Origin: Crocinitomicaceae bacterium | Lineage (GTDB): Bacteria; Bacteroidota; Bacteroidia; Flavobacteriales_D; Crocinitomicaceae | Length of the DNA stretch: 52,353 nt | NCBI GenBank assembly: GCA_021740085.1 | Contig: JAIPAL010000006.1 | Location: forward strand, 1 to 52,353 | Direction of reading: 5' to 3' | Shown here: positions 1 through 8,806 of the stretch, in pieces | Position numbering within the stretch: position 1 is the first letter of the stretch | Layout of the letters: each line of letters opens with the position of its first letter | Translations under genes and position numbers: made by a program | Notes under the pieces: generated by a model | The model's database searches: none | What the model was told of the DNA's origin: nothing | The model's input: the letters and a program-made list of their open reading frames with translations, nothing else

Positions 1-1
1 G

Positions 2-262
2 GGCAATAAAAGGGGGGCAGGTTTCGATAGGCCAAATGCTAGCGGCGGTGGCACCTGTGATGAATTAGCATCCTCCGTCAGTTTTGGACATTCTGGATTT
101 ACTGGCACCTTAGCTTGGGCAGATCCAAAAGACGACGTCATTTTCGTATTCTTATCAAATAGAGTGAATCCAGATCAAGAAAATTGGAAATTAAGGGACA
201 TGGGTATACGAACCAAGATACAACATGTAGTTTATGAAGCCGTAAATTCCAGAAAAAAATAG
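2..262 (+). CDS. Beta-lactamase-family serine hydrolase, C-terminal fragment (5' end outside window)
   Basis: An open frame enters from the left edge and stops at TAG 260-262, giving 86 codons of a protein C-terminus. It contains GAGFDRP, then SFGHSGFTGTLAWADP and VFLSNRVNPD. HSGFTG stands where the KTG box lies in class C beta-lactamase-like hydrolases, and FLSNRV followed by an N-rich stretch is typical of the last strand and helix. In Bacteroidota this module often forms the C-terminal half of a glycoside hydrolase family 3 N-acetylglucosaminidase fusion, a likely but unproven identity because the upstream part is missing. The SxxK nucleophile is outside the window. The gene converges with the VOC gene, with two bases between the stop codons. 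Confidence 0.75.
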   Translation, partial: GNKRGAGFDRPNASGGGTCDELASSVSFGHSGFTGTLAWADPKDDVIFVFLSNRVNPDQENWKLRDMGIRTKIQHVVYEAVNSRKK

Positions 263-264
263 AC

Positions 265-1329
265 TTATTTTACGCGGTTAAAGCTCATAGCTAACAACAT
301 CCATCTAGGCAAAAACTTTCCTTTTGCTTTGTTTTTCAAATGAATGTACCACCCAATTTTTTTGATAACTGGTACCTTATGCGTTTCCACGAATTCAATC
401 AATGTACCATCCGGATCTTCCACATAAGAAAACCTTCCACCCGCTTCACCCATATCAAAAGTTTCTGAGCTATCTACAGTAAAAGCAAAGCCCTTATCAG
501 CACATTCTTGTTTCAAGACTTCCATACCTTGCACATCGAAACACAAATGAATAAAACCCCAATCACCCCACATTCGATCTTGAAAAATAGACTTCGCATT
601 CGTATTATCTGACAGTTGAACAAGTTCAATTTGACTTGTTCCCAATAACTGAGCAAATGGGCCACGTCTAGCATTTTTATGTGAAAGACGAACACGTCTC
701 ATAGCACGATCACCACCGTCGATTAAAGAAAAGTCTTCAAAAACAGCCGTTGCATCCAATTGAAGTTCATCATAATTTAGCAAGTCTTGATAAAAATCAA
801 TTGATTTTTCCATGTCAGAAACGCCAATAATAGCTCCCGCCATACCGCCACAATAAGACGGGTGTTTGGTATTGCTAAACCAACTTTCACTTTCCACCAC
901 TTGAAATAAATTACCATTTGTATCACGAAGAAAATACGACCAGCATCCTAGAGCATCCTGTTTGGGAGGACCTAAAATATACGCCTTATTCCTTGACATA
1001 TATTCAAACGACTTATGTATATCTCTAGATTTAATTTTACAAGCAAAAATTCCAAAATCCCCCATTTGCACATCAAAAGATGCTTTTTCAGTTTTTCGAG
1101 AAGTATATTGCCAAATTTCGAAGCCACCGCCACCATCCATGCTCAAGGCAAGGGTGGCTGTTCTCGATTGAACTTTATCGCCCGTATATTTTGTCATTAA
1201 AGGAGCTTCCGCTGCTTCTTCAAAAATCTTTATATCAATTCCAAATTGCAATCGATACCAGGCCCAAATTTCGTTCACATTGGGTACACCTATACCCAAC
1301 TGTTGAATTCCGCAGATAATTTTTTCCAT
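265..1329 (-). CDS. Two-domain VOC (glyoxalase/dioxygenase-fold) protein
   Basis: About 354 residues holding two vicinal-oxygen-chelate modules. The first starts at IQQLGIGVPNV and runs to FQVVESESWF. The second starts at GAIIGVSDMEKSIDFYQDLL and ends at YVEDPDGTLIEFVE. GFIHLCFDV (His) and LIEFVE (Glu) in the second module supply VOC metal-ligand positions. A basic tail of about 35 residues follows. VOC enzymes include glyoxalases, extradiol dioxygenases and resistance proteins; the substrate cannot be told from this sequence. A longer frame exists from ATG 1359, but a TATATTTG promoter element lies at 1342-1349, between the two candidate ATGs, so the inner ATG at 1329 is preferred. It is a single gene converging with the preceding hydrolase. 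Confidence 0.8.
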   Translation of the reverse strand: MEKIICGIQQLGIGVPNVNEIWAWYRLQFGIDIKIFEEAAEAPLMTKYTGDKVQSRTATLALSMDGGGGFEIWQYTSRKTEKASFDVQMGDFGIFACKIKSRDIHKSFEYMSRNKAYILGPPKQDALGCWSYFLRDTNGNLFQVVESESWFSNTKHPSYCGGMAGAIIGVSDMEKSIDFYQDLLNYDELQLDATAVFEDFSLIDGGDRAMRRVRLSHKNARRGPFAQLLGTSQIELVQLSDNTNAKSIFQDRMWGDWGFIHLCFDVQGMEVLKQECADKGFAFTVDSSETFDMGEAGGRFSYVEDPDGTLIEFVETHKVPVIKKIGWYIHLKNKAKGKFLPRWMLLAMSFNRVK

Positions 1330-1341
1330 ATTTTCTTTGTG

Positions 1342-1349
1342 CAAATATA
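1342..1349 (-). promoter_or_regulatory. -7 promoter element TATATTTG of the VOC gene
   Basis: Read on the minus strand this is TATATTTG, a full match to the Bacteroidota TAnnTTTG element. Twelve bases separate it from ATG 1329, so the leader would be very short. It rules out the longer start at 1359 for transcripts made here. Confidence 0.55.
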
Positions 1350-1477
1350 AAAAATTCATTAGCGTCCTAGCTGATTTTTAATGAGATAAAATAGTGACAA
1401 TCTGATACCGTATTCTGTAAAACCTATTAAATAGTTCAGAAGCACGAAGTACAACTCATTTTTATTTAAATAAAGTC

Positions 1478-1496
1478 AAGGGAATTTACTCCCCTT
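1478..1496 (-). terminator. Weak hairpin after the patatin gene
   Basis: AAGGG (1478-1482) pairs with CCCTT (1492-1496). On the minus strand the hairpin lies just past the stop of the patatin-barrel gene and is followed by a T/A-rich tract. The stem is short, so this is a tentative terminator. The rest of 1360-1522 shows nothing recognisable. Confidence 0.35.
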
Positions 1497-1522
1497 AAAA
1501 ACGAGAAAGATTCAACAAAAAA

Positions 1523-3811
1523 TTATCGGACAGCCCTTTCATTAAACAAAACATACCCGTAACTAAATTGCAAAGAAACAGGCTTCGTTTGTTGAGGAAA
1601 ATAATTAACAGTCGCCCTTATAGGTCCAATAATTGAATGAAAAATCAAAGAAGATGAGGCAATATAAGACGAACCTAAGAAAGGCTTTGAATATTCAAAT
1701 GTACCGTCAATATTTTTCTGCAATAAAATTAAAGGTTGGTAATAATAAGTATCGATGCGAAGCTCTAAATTTTTCTTCAGCGTGGCGACTATATTTATTC
1801 CTGCACCAATGTGCTGCGGAGAACGATATTCAGGTAAAAAGTAGGTGTCCATATCAGGAATAATAGAAAATGAAGGCATCGAGAGCAAACTTGCTGTGTA
1901 ATTTGCGAAAAGCGACTGGCTGTTAAACATCCCCTTTAGATGGAAACCTAAATGTATGCGTGATTTCTGCAAGAAATAATGTTGAAATTCTGCATTTAAA
2001 TTAATCCAATTGTGCGTAAGAGTCACCGTGGTATCAAACATTGCAGTAGAACCTGGCGATGTTCTTTCCGTTGAAGCAACGTATCGTACTTTAACACTTG
2101 AAAAAGTACCTGTTGAGGCAAATTGCTTTCTATTAAGGGTATTGTGCAATACTTCGTAACTAATAGTTGAACCAATTAAGACCGTTACATCAGCCGTATC
2201 TTTATTGGTAAACTGGGGTATTTGATAATATTCATCCGTTAATTTAAAATTTCTAAAATCGAAAGTGCCTATTGAATTATTTAATATAGGGTGTTTAAAT
2301 TTGGCGCCGTAATATATTTCATTCTGCACAAGAAATGATGGTTGTACATCTTCAAAAAATGTGGCAAAACTGCGGAAATAATCCCATCTGTTCAATACGA
2401 AATATGTAGCAATAGAAATTGGAAAGACAGTAGGAAAATCAACTTTGGCAACTAGTTTCCCAGAACCGTAAAATTTTCCAAAATAAGAAGATGCATTAAT
2501 AGTACTTGCTAGACGACCTAATCTACGGTACGTAAAACCCAAAAAACCTGTATTCACAGCCCTAGAAGAGATATGTCCACCAACATCTATTTTAAAATCT
2601 TTTGCTTTACGGATCAATAAATTTAAATGGAAAGTTGAATCCTTATTTAATTTTAATGTTGGATACATAAATTCAATTTGTGGCTTCGTATACAATTGAA
2701 AATACCTTTCCTGAAGTTGCTCAGCATTCAAAACTTGATTGTTTTTGGCCCGTAAAATTGCTTTAGTTGCGAATGACAAGTTTTTATCCCCAACACTTTC
2801 AACGGATATTGAGCTAACCATTAAAGGTAGTTTTTTTCGCTTAAAAACCGCCCTTTTAAGTGCTAATTCCTCCGGTGAAATTCTGTTTATTATCCCAATC
2901 GCTAATGAGTCTAATTGCAAAATAGTTGCTCTATACCCATCCTCAATTGCTTGCTTTACTTCATCAAATTGAAAGGTGCCTACTTTTGAATCTGTTCTAA
3001 TTATTATGCCTTCGGAACAAGGTAATTGATAATCCGTAGGTGTTTGCATCATGTTTTGCAACAAACCAATGAAATCTTGTTCACTAGGTTGAGTAAGGTT
3101 GGAAGAACAATTACTTCCGATTATATAATCAGGGTTGAAATCAGTATACATAACATTTACAGGGAAATTGTTGTAAAGACCACCATCAAAATAAATAATT
3201 CCATTCACCTTAATTGGATTTAGGTAAAAAGGGAAAGTCATCGAAGCTCGAACGGCTTGATTGAGACATCCCTCCTTAAAAACCGTACTCTTTTTATTTA
3301 CAACATCGGAGCCTACACATCGAAAAGGAACAAACAAGGAGTCAAAATCGGCGTGATGACTTGCGCTTATTACATTAAAAATTTGAGCCATTTCAAAATC
3401 CAAAAAAGAAGGGGTAACCAAATTCAAGGGGATAGAATTTCTTAGAATACTATCCTTATGAAAACTAAAATCAACAAAGCCAGCATTATTTTCTTCTTCG
3501 TTAAAAAGGAAACGCTTTCCTACATCCAACTTACCGTTGGCCATTAACTGGAATTCCTCTCCTAAAACATAGGCTTCAATTTCAGCTGGAGAATATCCAC
3601 AGGCATATAAAGCACCTACCAATGCTCCCGCCGAAGTACCTGTAATATAATCAATTGGAACACCTCGTTCTTCCAGTGCCTTAAGAACTCCAATATGGGT
3701 TAATCCCGTTGCACCACCACCGCTCAATACCACACCCACACTTTTTTGGGCTGAACAGAAAAGCCCTGTAAAGAAAAATTGTGCGAACAATAAACCTAAG
3801 AATGCTTTCAA
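1523..3811 (-). CDS. Patatin-like phospholipase fused to an outer-membrane beta-barrel (PlpD-like)
   Basis: 762 residues beginning with a Sec signal peptide (residues 1-21, FFFTGLFCSAQ). Residues about 24-300 are a patatin domain: oxyanion loop GGGATG at 31-36, nucleophile Ser60 in GTSAG, and catalytic Asp209 in DGG, so the Ser-Asp dyad is intact. A POTRA-like segment follows at about 325-395, and the rest has the alternating pattern of an Omp85/BamA-type barrel. This order matches the type Vd autotransporter PlpD, in which a lipase domain is carried by its own barrel. Related Bacteroidota proteins are common and mostly uncharacterised. Expected activity is phospholipase A1/A2-like hydrolysis at or beyond the outer membrane. 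Surface exposure or cleavage of the domain is inference. It is divergent from the RNA methyltransferase gene, with overlapping promoters. Confidence 0.88.
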   Translation of the reverse strand: MKAFLGLLFAQFFFTGLFCSAQKSVGVVLSGGGATGLTHIGVLKALEERGVPIDYITGTSAGALVGALYACGYSPAEIEAYVLGEEFQLMANGKLDVGKRFLFNEEENNAGFVDFSFHKDSILRNSIPLNLVTPSFLDFEMAQIFNVISASHHADFDSLFVPFRCVGSDVVNKKSTVFKEGCLNQAVRASMTFPFYLNPIKVNGIIYFDGGLYNNFPVNVMYTDFNPDYIIGSNCSSNLTQPSEQDFIGLLQNMMQTPTDYQLPCSEGIIIRTDSKVGTFQFDEVKQAIEDGYRATILQLDSLAIGIINRISPEELALKRAVFKRKKLPLMVSSISVESVGDKNLSFATKAILRAKNNQVLNAEQLQERYFQLYTKPQIEFMYPTLKLNKDSTFHLNLLIRKAKDFKIDVGGHISSRAVNTGFLGFTYRRLGRLASTINASSYFGKFYGSGKLVAKVDFPTVFPISIATYFVLNRWDYFRSFATFFEDVQPSFLVQNEIYYGAKFKHPILNNSIGTFDFRNFKLTDEYYQIPQFTNKDTADVTVLIGSTISYEVLHNTLNRKQFASTGTFSSVKVRYVASTERTSPGSTAMFDTTVTLTHNWINLNAEFQHYFLQKSRIHLGFHLKGMFNSQSLFANYTASLLSMPSFSIIPDMDTYFLPEYRSPQHIGAGINIVATLKKNLELRIDTYYYQPLILLQKNIDGTFEYSKPFLGSSYIASSSLIFHSIIGPIRATVNYFPQQTKPVSLQFSYGYVLFNERAVR

Positions 3812-3817
3812 TTGTGT

Positions 3818-3825
3818 TACTTTTG
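3818..3825 (+). promoter_or_regulatory. -7 promoter element TACTTTTG of the RNA methyltransferase gene
   Basis: TACTTTTG matches TAnnTTTG exactly and lies 28 bases before ATG 3854. It is two bases from an opposing element at 3828-3835. Together they form a compact two-way promoter centred on the palindrome TTTGTACAAA (3822-3831). Confidence 0.55.
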
Positions 3826-3827
3826 TA

Positions 3828-3835
3828 CAAATTTA
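3828..3835 (-). promoter_or_regulatory. -7 promoter element TAAATTTG of the patatin-barrel gene
   Basis: On the minus strand 3835-3828 reads TAAATTTG, an exact TAnnTTTG match 16 bases before ATG 3811. It faces the plus-strand element at 3818-3825, so polymerases would compete for the same DNA. Confidence 0.5.
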
Positions 3836-3853
3836 GGCGCTTAATTCGTAAAA

Positions 3854-5050
3854 ATGACCACTCTCGATAATTTAACAAAAGATTCAATAACAATCACCTT
3901 AAAATGTTTCTTCGGTTTCGAAGAAACTTTAGCAGAGGAATTAAAAGAATTAGGCTACACGGACATCGTTTTATTAAATCGAGCAGTACAAATTAAAGGT
4001 ACTTGGTACGATGTGTATTTTTTAAACCTACATATTCGATGTGCCATTTCGATATTAGTTGAAATCGCACAATTCCGAATTCACGATGAACAAGATGTTT
4101 ACAAAAAATCAGCACAAATTGATTGGACTACCTTTTTTCGTAGCAACCAAACTTTTGCGATTAAAGGCGCAGTAAACTCTGGGTTATTTAAGAATAGTCA
4201 TTTCCCTTTTTTAGTAGTAAAGGATGCCATTGTCGATTGTTTTCGAGACAAAAACTTGGAACGACCTAACATCGAATTAAAGACACCTAACATATTAATT
4301 GATTTATACATTCGTGAAAACATGGTAACCTTATCCATCAACACGAGTGGCGCACCACTATTTCATAGAGGTTATCGCACAGAGACAGGTTCGGCGCCTT
4401 TAAACGAAGTGGTTGCGGCCTGTTTGATAAGACTTTCAGGATGGGATAGAAAAACTACATTTTTAGATCCTTTTTGCGGTTCAGGAACAATTTTAATTGA
4501 AGCCGCTCTATTGGCAGCAGGAATTCCATCTTCCATTGAAAGGCAGCATTATGCTTTTAAGAATCTTAAAAATTTCGATCAGACAACTTGGGATAAAATT
4601 TACGACAAGGCGCCGAAAAATTCGAGGGAATTACCTTGCCGAATATTCGGATCTGACATCGCCGATGAAATGGTATTAAAAACCAGGGCTAATTTACGTT
4701 CCATGAGTTTCGGTAAAACAATTTCCATTTCCGTTTTAGATTTTAGTGAGATTCAAAAACAAGATGAGCCTGTCTTTATTCTTACCAACCCTCCATATGG
4801 GCAACGATTAGAAGCCGATGTGCTTGATTTATATTCAGGAATAGGTGATTGGCTAAAAAATACGATGAATCCTTCTACAACATGGATTATCACATCGAAT
4901 GAAGATGGCCCAAAATCTATAGGCCTTCGTCCCGGGAAGAAATACAACATATACAACGGGGATATCCCATGCACATTTAGATCCTACGAGACATTTTCGG
5001 GAAGCCTAAAAGAATTTAAAAGCAAAGGAAATAATACTACTGAGAAGTAA
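3854..5050 (+). CDS. THUMP-domain class I SAM-dependent RNA methyltransferase (RlmL N-half/YpsC-like)
   Basis: 398 residues. The N-terminal 160 or so form the ferredoxin-like plus THUMP region that binds RNA (KCFFGFEETLAEELKELGY near residue 16). The rest is a Rossmann methyltransferase with the SAM-binding motif DPFCGSGTILIEAAL and the catalytic motif NPPYGQRL, the N-P-P-Y form used for exocyclic amino-group methylation. The family includes the N-terminal half of E. coli RlmL, which makes m2G2445 in 23S rRNA, and YpsC of Firmicutes. The expected product is therefore N2-methylguanosine in 23S rRNA, by inference from the family. The second (RlmK) half of the E. coli fusion is absent, as usual in this phylum. 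It converges with citrate synthase. Confidence 0.88.
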   Translation: MTTLDNLTKDSITITLKCFFGFEETLAEELKELGYTDIVLLNRAVQIKGTWYDVYFLNLHIRCAISILVEIAQFRIHDEQDVYKKSAQIDWTTFFRSNQTFAIKGAVNSGLFKNSHFPFLVVKDAIVDCFRDKNLERPNIELKTPNILIDLYIRENMVTLSINTSGAPLFHRGYRTETGSAPLNEVVAACLIRLSGWDRKTTFLDPFCGSGTILIEAALLAAGIPSSIERQHYAFKNLKNFDQTTWDKIYDKAPKNSRELPCRIFGSDIADEMVLKTRANLRSMSFGKTISISVLDFSEIQKQDEPVFILTNPPYGQRLEADVLDLYSGIGDWLKNTMNPSTTWIITSNEDGPKSIGLRPGKKYNIYNGDIPCTFRSYETFSGSLKEFKSKGNNTTEK

Positions 5051-5061
5051 AAATTAGTACG

Positions 5062-5089
5062 CTAAACGAAAAGTTTAACGATTATCGTT
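5062..5089. other. Small inverted repeats between convergent genes
   Basis: CTAAAC (5062-5067) pairs approximately with GTTTAA (5073-5078), followed by the near-palindrome AACGAT-T-ATCGTT (5077-5089), which overlaps the citrate synthase stop codon. These could slow polymerases arriving from either side. The stems are too short to call a terminator firmly. Confidence 0.3.
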
Positions 5090-6368
5090 TTGAAATATCA
5101 ACGTAATCACGGGAAGTATTTCCAATGTAGATTTGTCTTGGACGCCCAATTGGCTCTTTATTTTCAGTCATTTCTTTCCACTGCGCAATCCAACCTGGAA
5201 GTCGACCTAAAGCAAACATTACGGTAAACATTTCAGTTGGAATCCCAAGTGCTTTATAAATAATACCTGAATAAAAATCGACATTAGGGTATAAATTTCG
5301 CGCTTTGAAGTACTCATCTTCTAACGCAACCTTCTCTAATTTCTTTGCAATAGCCAACAAAGGATCGTTGATGTTTAATTTTTCCAATACATCATCGCAT
5401 GCTTTCTTAATGATATTAGCACGTGGATCAAAGTTTTTGTAAACACGATGCCCAAAGCCCATCAAGCGAAACGGATCTTCTTTATCTTTTGCTTTTGCCA
5501 CCCACTTATCTACGTTTCCTCCGTCGTTATTAATTTGTTCAAGCATTTCGATAACTTCTTGATTTGCACCACCATGCAGCGGACCCCAAAGAGCTGATAT
5601 ACCAGCAGATACTGTTGAATATAAGTTTGCCTGAGACGAACCAACAATCCGAACCGTAGACGTTGAACAATTTTGTTCGTGATCAGCATGTAAAATCAAT
5701 AGGGTGTTTAGTGCTTCAACTACTACAGGATGTACCTTGTAATCTTCTGTCGGCATTGCAAACATCATGTAAAGAAAATTCTGACAATAATCGTACTCGT
5801 TTCTTGGATACATGAATGGGTGGCTTAAAGAATTTTTAAACGACCATGCAGCCAAGGTTGGTAATTTCGCAATTAATCGATGGATCGTTAAATTTTTAGC
5901 CTCCTTGCTTCTATTTGGATCCAAGGATTCCGGGTAAAAGGTAGAAAGGGAAGATATCATAGACGACAAGACACCCATCGGATGAGCTTTAGCCGGATAC
6001 GCTTCAAAGAATTGCTTCATATCTTCGCTCACCAAGGTGTGCTTCTTTATACTCATTTCGAAATCTGCTAATTCATCTTTCGTAGGTAATTCGCCATAAA
6101 TGAGCAAATAAGAAACCTCCATGAAAGATGCTTTTGAAGCCAACTGTTCGATTGAATATCCACGGTAGTGTAAAATACCCTCTTCACCATCTAAAAATGT
6201 TATTGAACTTTTAGTAGCACCTGTATTTTTATAACCAGAATCTAGGGTAACATAACCTGTTAAATCTCTTAATTTAGAAATGTCAATTGCTTTCTCATTC
6301 TCAGTACCTGTAAAGACAGGCAGTTCATAAATTTTTCCGTCTAATTCTATTTTCGCAACTTCACTCAT
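5082..6368 (-). CDS. gltA: Citrate synthase
   Basis: 428 residues, the normal length for the bacterial type II (hexameric, GltA-like) enzyme. It condenses acetyl-CoA and oxaloacetate to citrate in the TCA cycle. Signature segments in order are LHADHEQNCSTSTVR, GPLHGGANQEV (catalytic His region) and MGFGHRVYKNFDPRA with catalytic His and active-site Arg. The N-terminal small beta domain (ELDGKIYELPVFTG) fits type II enzymes. It is cytoplasmic and transcribed alone. The upstream region has only an imperfect -7 match. ATG 6368 gives the conserved N-terminus. No unusual residues were seen. Confidence 0.97.
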   Translation of the reverse strand: MSEVAKIELDGKIYELPVFTGTENEKAIDISKLRDLTGYVTLDSGYKNTGATKSSITFLDGEEGILHYRGYSIEQLASKASFMEVSYLLIYGELPTKDELADFEMSIKKHTLVSEDMKQFFEAYPAKAHPMGVLSSMISSLSTFYPESLDPNRSKEAKNLTIHRLIAKLPTLAAWSFKNSLSHPFMYPRNEYDYCQNFLYMMFAMPTEDYKVHPVVVEALNTLLILHADHEQNCSTSTVRIVGSSQANLYSTVSAGISALWGPLHGGANQEVIEMLEQINNDGGNVDKWVAKAKDKEDPFRLMGFGHRVYKNFDPRANIIKKACDDVLEKLNINDPLLAIAKKLEKVALEDEYFKARNLYPNVDFYSGIIYKALGIPTEMFTVMFALGRLPGWIAQWKEMTENKEPIGRPRQIYIGNTSRDYVDISKR

Positions 6369-6511
6369 TTCTAAATTTTATATGTTTTTCAATCCCTAAA
6401 ATTACAAAAGAAATTTGTTGATAATTAAAAACGGAATAAATATTTTTTTTTAGAAGTCACCAAAAGGCTAAAGGTTTAGAGCGTACTACCTTAAAATTTA
6501 TTTTTTTCCGA

Positions 6512-8668
6512 TTATAAATTCTCTTCAACGAAATCTAAGATCATCTTAAACAAATGATTACGGGTATTTCCACCATAAATACCGTGATTTCTATTCGGAT
6601 AAATAAACAAATCAAATTGCTTATCTGCTTTCACCATAGCATTAATTAATTCCATTGAATTTTGATAATGAACGTTATCATCAGCCGCTCCATGAACCAA
6701 TAAAAACTTGCCCTTCATTAAATTCACGTAATTAACCGGCGAATTGGCGTCATAGCCTTCCGCATTTTCTTTTGGGGTACGCATGAATCGTTCAGTATAT
6801 ATATTGTCATAATTTCGCCAATTTGTAACCGGGGCAACCGCAACTGCCATTTTAAAAACATCGGCTCCTTTGGTGATAGCTAACGAAGCCATAAAACCGC
6901 CATAACTCCAACCCATTACACCAATTCGATTAGCGTCCACGTAAGGATACCCTTGCAATTCTTTTGCTGAGGCGATTAAGTCCTCCGTTTCTAACTTCCC
7001 TAACTGTAAATACGTGGATTTTTTGAAAGCCGCCCCTCTGTAAAGCGTTCCTCTTGGTTCAACACAAGCGACAATATAGCCTTTTTGAGTTAGTAACTGA
7101 TGAAACATATAGTCTGAATTGTCCCATGCATCTACCACTTCGTTGTGTCCAGGGCCACCATATAAAGTCATGTAAACAGGATATTTTTTTGTGGAATTAA
7201 AGTTGGCCGGCTTCATGATCCAGCCATTTAATTTATTTCCATTTACATCAAATGTGATGAACTCTTTTTTACTTAATGCTAAATTTCCAAGTTTACTTTT
7301 TAATACCTTATTATCCTCCAACATCAGAACAAGACTTCCATCATTTTTATTTAAAGTATAGACAGGTGGGGTATTCGCATCAGAATGCGTGAGTACCATA
7401 AACTTCATTCCTGCAGTAAATTCAGCATCACTAACTCCAATTGGCAATGACAACAAGCTCTTATTTGACCCATTAGTACTTATGGAATGTATCGTTTTGA
7501 TCATTGGGGAGACTTCTGCGCAAGAATAATAAACGGTGTTAGTGCTTTCATCGATTCCGTATAAGTCTATTACGTCCCAATTACCTTTCGTGATTTGCGT
7601 AGTGGCTCCGTTAAAATCGAGTTGATAAATATGATTGAACCCATCAATTTCACTCGTTCTTAAAATCGAATTTCCATCTTTTCGAATCATTAGGTTGTTG
7701 TCAATTTCAACGTAAGTGGTCGATTTTTCCTCAAAGAACATTTTCTGAGTCATTTTTTTACCTGAAAGATCAATCAAATGATAATTCAACTGATTTTGGT
7801 GCCTATTTAAGGTTTGAAGAATTAACTTATTAGCCGTTTTTGACCAAGAAAGCCTCGGAATATACTCGTATTCCCCAAGATTGATTGGTGTTATTTTTCC
7901 GCTGGACACATTAACAATATTAGCCGTAACCTTGCTGTTGTCCTCTCCAGCCTTCGGATATTTGTAGGTATATTCAGTTGGATAGAGCTCGTTGTAGAAA
8001 GTCAGATTGAATTCCTTTACCTCTTTTTCATTAAAGCGCAAGAAAGCAATCCATTTAGAATCCGGCGACCAGTCGTACCCTTTGGTAATACTAAATTCTT
8101 CCTCATAAACCCAATCCGTTGTTCCGTTAATGATTTTATTTCTTTTCCCATCATCCGTTAATTTCACAACTTTACCATTGGCCACTTGCTTTACAAATAT
8201 GTCATTACCATGAATAAAAGAAACTGATTTACCATCGGGGGAATACTCCGCTAATGATTGCGGTTGATGTTTTTCATCTAAAGGCATTAATTGTTTTGTC
8301 GTCAGGTCATATAAATAATAAATTGCCGTAAAACTTCTTCGATAAATAGGAACTATACTTGTCATGAACAGAATCTTCGTCTCATCAAAATTGAACTCAT
8401 AATCATCAAATGCAATCTTCACCTCCTTATACATCAAAGAATTACCGTTTACTATTAAGGTGCCGGCATCGGTTGGGTCCGTTAATTTATACTTCACAAT
8501 AGAACCGTCCTCATTCATTTTTGTATAATGCTCTCCATCTTTCATCGACTTAAATCCCTCTACCCCTTTCGGATAAAACTCATACTTTTTCCATATTTGT
8601 TCGACCGTAAGATCTTGAGCGTAGAGCTGTAAACTCAAGAGAAAGAATGCACAGATAATAATTTTCAT
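6512..8668 (-). CDS. Dipeptidyl peptidase IV (S9B family), secreted
   Basis: 718 residues with a signal peptide (IIICAFFLLSLQLYAQ, residues 3-18), then an eight-bladed propeller region and a C-terminal alpha/beta-hydrolase. The catalytic Ser is about residue 588 in GWSYGG, the Asp about 662 in HGAADDNV and the His about 694 in NRNHG. The motif DWVYEEE near residue 186 is the double-Glu signature that anchors the substrate's free N-terminus and separates DPP-IV from other S9 peptidases. It removes X-Pro or X-Ala dipeptides from peptides in the periplasm, supporting peptide nutrition. It lacks a T9SS tail, so a periplasmic location is likely. It is divergent from the lamin-tail gene, with a near-match -7 element (TATCTTCG) upstream. 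Confidence 0.92.
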   Translation of the reverse strand: MKIIICAFFLLSLQLYAQDLTVEQIWKKYEFYPKGVEGFKSMKDGEHYTKMNEDGSIVKYKLTDPTDAGTLIVNGNSLMYKEVKIAFDDYEFNFDETKILFMTSIVPIYRRSFTAIYYLYDLTTKQLMPLDEKHQPQSLAEYSPDGKSVSFIHGNDIFVKQVANGKVVKLTDDGKRNKIINGTTDWVYEEEFSITKGYDWSPDSKWIAFLRFNEKEVKEFNLTFYNELYPTEYTYKYPKAGEDNSKVTANIVNVSSGKITPINLGEYEYIPRLSWSKTANKLILQTLNRHQNQLNYHLIDLSGKKMTQKMFFEEKSTTYVEIDNNLMIRKDGNSILRTSEIDGFNHIYQLDFNGATTQITKGNWDVIDLYGIDESTNTVYYSCAEVSPMIKTIHSISTNGSNKSLLSLPIGVSDAEFTAGMKFMVLTHSDANTPPVYTLNKNDGSLVLMLEDNKVLKSKLGNLALSKKEFITFDVNGNKLNGWIMKPANFNSTKKYPVYMTLYGGPGHNEVVDAWDNSDYMFHQLLTQKGYIVACVEPRGTLYRGAAFKKSTYLQLGKLETEDLIASAKELQGYPYVDANRIGVMGWSYGGFMASLAITKGADVFKMAVAVAPVTNWRNYDNIYTERFMRTPKENAEGYDANSPVNYVNLMKGKFLLVHGAADDNVHYQNSMELINAMVKADKQFDLFIYPNRNHGIYGGNTRNHLFKMILDFVEENL

Positions 8669-8687
8669 AGTAACTATTTTTAGGAGA

Positions 8688-8695
8688 CGAAGATA
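8688..8695 (-). promoter_or_regulatory. Near-match -7 element (TATCTTCG) of the DPP-IV gene
   Basis: Read on the minus strand this is TATCTTCG, five of the six fixed bases of TAnnTTTG, 19 bases before ATG 8668. It is the best candidate in the gap, but weak. Confidence 0.3.
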
Positions 8696-8754
8696 CTTGT
8701 TAAAGTTTAATTAATATATGTGGCTAAAAAATTTAATCTTAAACAACCATAGAG

Positions 8755-8787
8755 TTGTGTTATTAACTAATTTTTAAATTACTTTTG
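8755..8787 (+). promoter_or_regulatory. Promoter TTG-N22-TACTTTTG of the lamin-tail gene
   Basis: TTG at 8755-8757 and TACTTTTG at 8780-8787 are 22 bases apart, within the spacing reported for Flavobacterium promoters. ATG 8807 lies 19 bases downstream. It is the only clear promoter for the nucleic-acid locus that continues to 16549. Confidence 0.55.
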
Positions 8788-8806
8788 TAAAATAAAAAAT
8801 CTAACC

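Noticed and set aside
1330..1359. Longer VOC start at ATG 1359
   Set aside because: The promoter element TATATTTG (1342-1349) lies inside it, and the added residues do not fit the domain.
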